Source: Porites lobata
Taxonomy: Eukaryota; Cnidaria; Anthozoa; Scleractinia; Poritidae
DNA: 64,000 bases
Assembly: GCA_942486035.1 (NCBI GenBank)
Contig: CALNXK010000046.1
Span: 2,765,001-2,829,000, forward strand
Direction of reading: 5' to 3'
How positions within the stretch are numbered: the stretch's first letter is position 1; each line of letters opens with the position of its first letter. The position numbers and the translations under genes are program-made. The notes beneath the pieces were generated by a model. That model had not been told where the DNA came from and ran no database searches. It saw nothing but the letters and a program-made list of their open reading frames with translations. This document shows positions 59,374 to 64,000 of the stretch, one piece after another.

Positions 59374-59529
59374 TAGCCTGCGTAGCAGGCGCTTGGAAGT
59401 AGTGGGCACAAGAAAAAACGGGCGCGCGAGAAGGAGACACGCCAGGGGAGACACCCCTCGCGTGTCTTTCCTTGCGCGCGCCCGTTCTCTCTTACACCTA
59501 CTACTTCCAAGCGCCTGTTACGCAGGCTA
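59374..59529. repeat. 156-bp MULE-type hairpin MITE with 9-bp TSD
   Basis: TAGCCTGCGTAGCAGGCGCTT is opposed to AAGCGCCTGTTACGCAGGCTA. The exact 9-bp duplication AGTTACAGT flanks it (59365-59373 and 59530-59538). The arms are nearly perfectly complementary along the full length. A 9-bp duplication suits Mutator-like transposases. Confidence 0.85.
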
Positions 59530-61117
59530 AGTTACAGTTGGTAGGTTGAGAAAAATCTTTAGTGAAGTAAGGCTAAGGTTTGTATTGTGCAAGTTGTTGA
59601 ACCACTGAAGGGACTCGTTACATAATTTCTTAAGACTGACACTCAAAGAAAACATGTTCCATAGAGTCATCATGATTCTCGCTACACATAACACATTTCA
59701 TGCAATCAGTTATCCCAAAGCGTTTCAATTCCGTCTTTATGCTATTCTGTGCAAAAGTTTAAAATAAAATTACCTTGACTTATTATACCGAGTGATTTTA
59801 TAGTTACTTTGCATGCAGTGCATCCAATTGTCAGCAACTGCAGGGCAATGGTTCCGCCACGTTTGATGGTAGATGAAAATCTAATCTTACACCAACTAAG
59901 TTAAGATTCCCAAGATCCGTTTTAGCAGATGCCTCGCTTTTAAGATGTGTGGGAAGGGCTGAAATGAGCTGATAGTAATGCAAAAAGTTAACTTTAATGT
60001 TGTATTTGACACCAACTTCTTGAGGAGAAGGGTCATTGCCCTGATCGTTCAGCAAGTCCTGTATCAACATAACATTCTTGTCCCGCCAAGCCTTCCAATA
60101 GACCGATTTGTTTTCAATATTTACGTCTCTGTTATTCCACAAATTTAAATAAATTCACGTTCCAATGGATCTTTATAATTGCTACGCAGTTCTTGAAAAT
60201 ATTCGAGCAGTTCTCAGTAAAACAGAGGAATTTTCTTGTCTAATTTGTCAGTAGTATAGTTACAATTAAGTAGAAACAACAGTCCACCATATTTTTCAAA
60301 GTGGTGGTAGGGGATTGCTGTCCAATTATCATTGGAGTTACTTAAAAGTCTGATTATCCAACAAAGGCGAAGCGCTTTGACGGTAGTCCTGAAGCAACGG
60401 AAGTTCAATCCACCTTTGGATAATGGGCGGAACAAAACCAGTCTTTTGATCTTATCTGTTTCATTCTTCCAAAGAAATGCAAATAGTTTTTTTTGCGTCT
60501 GCAGAATAACTGTTTCTGGAACAGAAAGCATATAGATGCCGGAGTTGATTAACTGGGATAAACCGAAAGATTTCGCAAGCAAAGTTCTTCCTCCAACAGC
60601 GTTAGGACAAATATTGAGCTTTGCTTCAATTTTTCTTATTTTGATATGAAAGTTGTTGTTATCTTTTCCAGTTTCATCATGGGAAAGAATGTTCCAAGAG
60701 ATTTGATGGGGTCTTTCGGACACTCAAATCTAAAGGTTTGGTCTTGTTTTTGCTCGTCTGAGTACCGATCCACACAGGCGGACATACTTTAAATGAATTC
60801 ACTATTCGCATTTCTTAGTGCCCTGGTTTTTACGAGAATGAGTGTGGTGTCATCTGCAACATATGCAATGTTAGCATTTTGTCCATTTTGGAGCTCCATT
60901 CTTCGACTAAGTTGATTCTGGCGTACTATCAAGGGCTAGCATACAAATAGAGGAGGGCTCAATGGAGACCCTAGGCGAACTTCTCGGGACACTTTAAAGT
61001 AGTCAGTCATAAACCCGCATTCATAACGCCAAATTCAACATTGTTATAAAGAATGGATATCCATCTCCTAATATCTGGGCCGAAGATGTATAGTTCTATA
61101 CACTTGGGATGGTAATG

Positions 61118-61345
61118 ATGATGACGATGATAAAACGACTTTATCACCAACCTTTTCATTAAATAATAAAAATCATCTCTCAAACAAACAAAATCGATGC
61201 AGTTCCTTATAGATTATATTTGGTTATTTACATTAAAGGTCTTTTCAGCTTGATTTTCCCTCTCTTGTGCGGATAGATCTGTGATACCGGTGGGATTTAA
61301 TTATTGGGGCTCAGCTATCACACTACCTGCCAACTTTTAAAAAAG
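61118..61345. repeat. Dispersed repeat, second copy of 52028-52260
   Basis: Shares AAAACGACTTTAT, CCTTTTCATTAAATAAT, ATTAAAGGTCTTTT and GTGATACC(A/G)GTGGGATT in the same order. No coding potential is seen. Confidence 0.6.
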
Positions 61346-61633
61346 CTAGGAATTTTCTCGGTTTTTTTCTCTGTTTCTAGATCCAGTTGTGTCCACAATA
61401 TATCAGCACTTTTTCACTATGACGTTTGAATGACGAGCGCACTATAGGGCGCCGTTTGTGGAAAAAACATTTAAAACAAATACATTCCTTTTTTATTTGT
61501 AAATAATAGTCAGCCATAGAAAGTTTATTTATAAATAAGGAACAACTACTCGCCAAATGATATGAAAATCGTCATATGTTGCCAAAACCTGATATCTATA
61601 TAATACCAGTCTTAATTTAAAGACGTTATTTAA
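61346..61633. other. Intergenic, nothing recognised
   Basis: AT-rich; no open frame or repeat structure that I can support. Confidence 0.4.
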
Positions 61634-61713
61634 CAATTATTCATCGAGCCCAATGGGCTCTGAGTCGATAGCCCATGAGGCCGAAGGCCGAATGAGCTAT
61701 TGACGCAGAGGCC

Positions 61714-61737
<24 letters not shown>
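61634..61737. repeat. TTAA-type terminal hairpin
   Basis: CAATTATTCATCGAGCCC is opposed to GGGCGAGAGGAATAATTG, with GGCTCTGAGTCGATAGCCC inside. TTAA precedes it at 61630-61633. It matches the hairpin ends of the outer TTAA foldback (10187-10303) in the terminal CAATTA(T/C)TC and in architecture. Confidence 0.6.
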
Positions 61738-61748
<11 letters not shown>

Positions 61749-61754
61749 TAACTA

Positions 61755-62027
61755 CCATCCTGGTCAAAACGTTTGGGACACTTCGTGTTTTAGGTGAGGA
61801 AATGTAATATTCAAGTTGACCCCCTTCCCCCCCTGAACAGTGTTGGGTGTTACAAGTCAAACACCTTTTACATATCTTGTACACTTTAAGGACCTCAACT
61901 TTGTTTGTGGGGGGGGGGGAATCTTGTTGAGGCCGTGTTTATGAGTGTGTATCGCAGGTTAGCTGCTAATTCCATACAAAACCAAGTGAAAAAGGGAAGG
62001 TGTCCGAAAACCTTTTGGCCAGGATTG
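61755..62027. repeat. MITE with TA flanks
   Basis: CCATCCTGGTCAAAACGTTT is opposed to AACCTTTTGGCCAGGATTG. TA lies on both sides (61753-61754, 62028-62029). GGGACACTT near the left end mirrors GGTGTCC near the right. A Tc1/mariner-like source is inferred. Confidence 0.75.
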
Positions 62028-62282
62028 TAGTTGGTCAAAAATATCGAGACAAAACAACTTTAGCTAGCAAAACGCGATTCAGCCGCCATTGTTTTGGTTT
62101 TCAAAGCCGGCGCTTTTCGCTAATAGTGAGCTAGAACATATAGCCAAGTACTACTACTACTACTAATAATAATAATTAAAAATTTATAACGCGCCTTTTC
62201 AGTGCAAATATGATCAAAAGTGCGTAAGCGCGTAGTAGCTCAGAACACAGCATGGATAATGGACCTCTAGCTGGATTTTACT

Positions 62283-62401
62283 ATAATCCATTATTTATAA
62301 ATAATGAATTTTACCTGGAGGGTAAATCCATTATTTATAAATAATGATGTTAACCTATATTGTGGCAAATCTATTATTCATAAATAATGAAGTTTACCTG
62401 G
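62283..62401. repeat. Tandem palindromic repeat
   Basis: Units of about 55-60 bp carry the palindrome ATTATTTATAAATAAT and a TTTACCTGG/GGGTAAA spacer. Three units precede the MITE at 62402-62639, and a fourth (ATTATTTATACATCATGAAG) follows it at 62645-62690. Confidence 0.75.
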
Positions 62402-62639
62402 GCCCAGTTGTTGGAAGGCCGATTAGCGCTTAACCCGGGGTTAAATTTAACCCGGGTTTCTATTTCTTGTGTTCAAAAGCACTTTCTCGGATAATTTTCT
62501 CCGTTATTTTTAGAGCTTCCAATCATCAACTTGTAGACAAAAAGAATTCAAACTGAACTGCTTTTTATAAGCTTTCAAATCTGATTTCAAATCTCGCACT
62601 AACCCTGGGTTATCTTAACCCAGCTTTGAACAACTCGGC
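62402..62639. repeat. 238-bp MITE with CCTGG duplication
   Basis: Ends GCCCAGTTGTTGGAAGG and GAACAACTCGGC are inverted; inner AACCCGGGTT-type palindromes are present. CCTGG flanks it (62397-62401 and 62640-62644). The uninterrupted tandem unit reads TTACCTGGAGGGTAAA, which confirms the insertion point. Confidence 0.8.
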
Positions 62640-62690
62640 CCTGGAGGGTAAACCCATTATTTATACATCATGAAGTTTCACCTCGCCGAG

Positions 62691-63569
62691 TGTATTTGTA
62701 AATACTGTATTTTGCTTCAAGGCACTTAACTAATTTATGACACACCAAGGCGCCAAAACGGTAATTCATTCGAAGGAAATGGCTTGAATTCCGAGACGAG
62801 TCCGGTAACCATCATGGCTGACTAAAACTAAGACCAGATGTGTTCCGAAGCCGTTTCTCGGGTCATTAGCAAAACAGTGAGTGCTGTCCCTGCTCAAGTA
62901 AGCATCTAGCTTGAACTTCAGTTTGTTGAAATTGCATTTTATGATTAACAATCGAATATAACTTTGGCAAAGCTATGTGTCGCTCCCTAGAAAGGTCACC
63001 CCCGGGATGGATTTGATTTGTACAGTGCCCAGGACTCATTTGCTTGGCCTTGCGTTGACCTGGCCTGGCCATGCACTTCGCCGAACGTGTTCGCCCTTTC
63101 TATTTTACATCCTTCGAGTTTATCAAAGTCTGCGCCGGCAATTCGTTTCTCTAGCCGCTGGAAACGCTTGGTTTGATTGGTTTTTATATCTGATGCTATC
63201 CTATTTCTACGATCCTAGCACGTTTATTTACCGTTAGAGGTAGAATTTCGTGGTAAACGTTTTATTGGAAAGGGAGCATGGCAGCCGAGATGCATCTTAC
63301 CTTGTGTATTATTCAGTATTATATTGTACGGAGGGTGAATTTGAGCAAATTATCACAAAAATTCGTTTGAGCATTAAATACAAAAACAATTCATTGCGGA
63401 GTAAGTTTCATTGACCTTTATTAGTATTTCCTACAAATTGTAGGATCGCTTTTTTACCCTAGAAAATTACTGTAATTTTACTGGAACCGTACAGTGGTAC
63501 TATCACAAGGTGGGAGCTGGCTTTGCACTCGTCTAGGTAGTAAAGGCAGGGTCTGTGATCGTAAGTCAG
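62691..63569. other. Intergenic, no gene recognised
   Basis: A frame at 62977-63237 overlaps one on the other strand and shows no domain. Nothing else supported. Confidence 0.4.
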
Positions 63570-63637
63570 ACCGTGCTGGCTATGCCATGCTGATGAGTCC
63601 TAACAAGGACAAAACAGCTGTCCATAGCTGCCACGGT
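63570..63637 (+). ncRNA. Degenerate hammerhead ribozyme motif
   Basis: The conserved core CTGATGA is at 63590-63596. Stem II is GTCC/GGAC with loop TAACAA (63597-63610). Next comes AAAA where GAAA is expected (63611-63614), a CAGCTG stem-III-like segment, and TC at 63621-63622 as the cleavage position. Stem I can form between ACCGTG (63570-63575) and CACGGT (63632-63637), with internal pairs GGCTA/TAGCT. This is the type I layout found in Penelope-like elements and retrozymes of invertebrates. The G-to-A change in GAAA should abolish cleavage. Confidence 0.7.
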
Positions 63638-63798
63638 CAGCATTAGATCCCATCGGCCGTAGCCCGTTTCTCTCCTCATGAATTTACACAAGGTACAACT
63701 GTTTTCTGCTTTCATATCACACTTAGATGATATTTCAAGCAGGAAATGTTCATGAAAGTGCAATTCTTTCCAATTTGGACGAAAAGAAATTTGATATG

Positions 63799-63869
63799 TA
63801 AGACAGTAGGATTCAAGTCCACGACCCAGATGGTCCAGTATGCTACGTTAACCACTAGACCACTGAGGA
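63799..63869 (-). repeat. tRNA-like sequence (SINE head or tRNA pseudogene)
   Basis: On the minus strand TGGTCTAGTGGTTA (A-box-like, 63849-63862) is followed by GGACTTGAATCCT (B-box-like, 63808-63820) at tRNA-like spacing. The acceptor ends do not pair well, so it is unlikely to be a functional tRNA gene. Confidence 0.55.
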
Positions 63870-63939
63870 TTTGCTGGATGGAGGTGAAATAATTTATAGC
63901 ATCAACCCCAACCCAAACAAAAAACCTAACCAGTTTCGA

Positions 63940-64000
63940 AACAGTGCTTAACCCTAATCAGTAAAGGCAGTGCTTAACCCTAATCTGTAGAGGCAGAGCT
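63940..64000. repeat. Tandem repeat at window end
   Basis: Two units of about 30 bp containing GTGCTTAACCCTAATC and GTA(A/G)AGGCAG. The repeat runs off the window, so its full length is unknown. Confidence 0.55.

Larger units (their letters stand above)
57935..61095 (-). mobile_element. L1/Tx1-like LINE, antisense, decayed and interrupted
   Basis: Minus-strand pieces in order from high to low coordinate are: RT start near 61090-60830 (FGPDIRRWISILYNNVEFGVMNAG), then 60214-60723 (LLAKSFGLSQLIN, LSKGGLNFRCFRTTVKALRL) and 59831-60142 (NKSVYWKAW, NFLHYYQLISALP). A Cys/His piece follows at about 59600-59740 (CMKCVMCSEN, MEHVFFEC), and a C-terminal piece at 58130-58300 (FPSSKIKMLFRRLKQIFS). These match L1/Tx1-type ORF2 order. 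Stops, frameshifts, a foreign segment at about 58301-59125 and a MITE disrupt it. The N-terminal half is missing. Confidence 0.85.

Noticed and set aside
63940..64000. Telomere-like AACCCTAA repeats
   Set aside because: Units are about 30 bp and contain the hexamer only once each; this is an ordinary tandem repeat.
1..64000. CRISPR array, operon or bacterial contamination
   Set aside because: No regularly spaced short repeats with unique spacers, no Shine-Dalgarno-led gene runs; introns and retroelements show a eukaryotic genome.

Overview
The window is animal nuclear DNA, most likely from a cnidarian and probably a stony coral. This rests on the gene and mobile-element types; no marker gene fixes the species. 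The genes have GT-AG introns. The DNA is AT-rich and crowded with MITEs, foldback elements, a BEL/Pao retrotransposon, decayed LINEs, a Crypton-like fragment and a hammerhead-ribozyme relic. No bacterial operon, CRISPR array or rRNA gene is visible.

The host content is one tandem array of type-B carboxylesterase (alpha/beta-hydrolase) genes, all on the + strand. Five look intact, each with two coding exons: 5286-8363, 23951-27201, 31214-33609, 40182-43025 and 48203-51587. Three remnants lie between them: an internally deleted copy at 21754-22089, a 71-bp exon relic at 36569-36639 and a 35-codon stub at 45698-45802. Each intact gene encodes a signal peptide, the Ser-Glu-His triad and a hydrophobic C-terminus that suggests a GPI-anchored extracellular esterase. 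Exon 1 ends in phase 2 at an AG|GTAAG donor; exon 2 supplies the catalytic His. The copies are very similar but differ at the oxyanion hole, the nucleophile elbow and the residue before the catalytic Glu. Upstream DNA is duplicated with the genes and carries a CCAAT box, a TGACGTC(A) CRE-like site and, in most copies, a TATA-like box.

Layout. 1-4570: repeats, including a foldback MITE and a 3.1-kb MULE-like foldback. 4571-9330: gene 1 with flanks. 9331-20388: repeat DNA, then a triple nest made of a 2.2-kb TTAA foldback holding a 1.8-kb TTAA foldback holding a 6.1-kb BEL/Pao element with identical LTRs. 20389-28396: truncated copy 2 and gene 3. 28397-29821: a half copy of the outer foldback. 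29822-36570: gene 4 and a duplicated intergenic block. 36571-43450: exon relic, MITEs and gene 5. 43450-47640: second block copy, stub copy 6 and a decayed LINE. 47640-51587: gene 7. 51588-64000: no convincing host gene; MITEs, a Crypton fragment, an L1/Tx1-like LINE, hairpin repeats, a degenerate hammerhead and a tRNA-like sequence.

The array appears to have grown by duplication of 6-9 kb units (promoter, gene, 3' flank). Several unit copies preserve empty sites for insertions present in other copies, so the order of events can be read from this one window.
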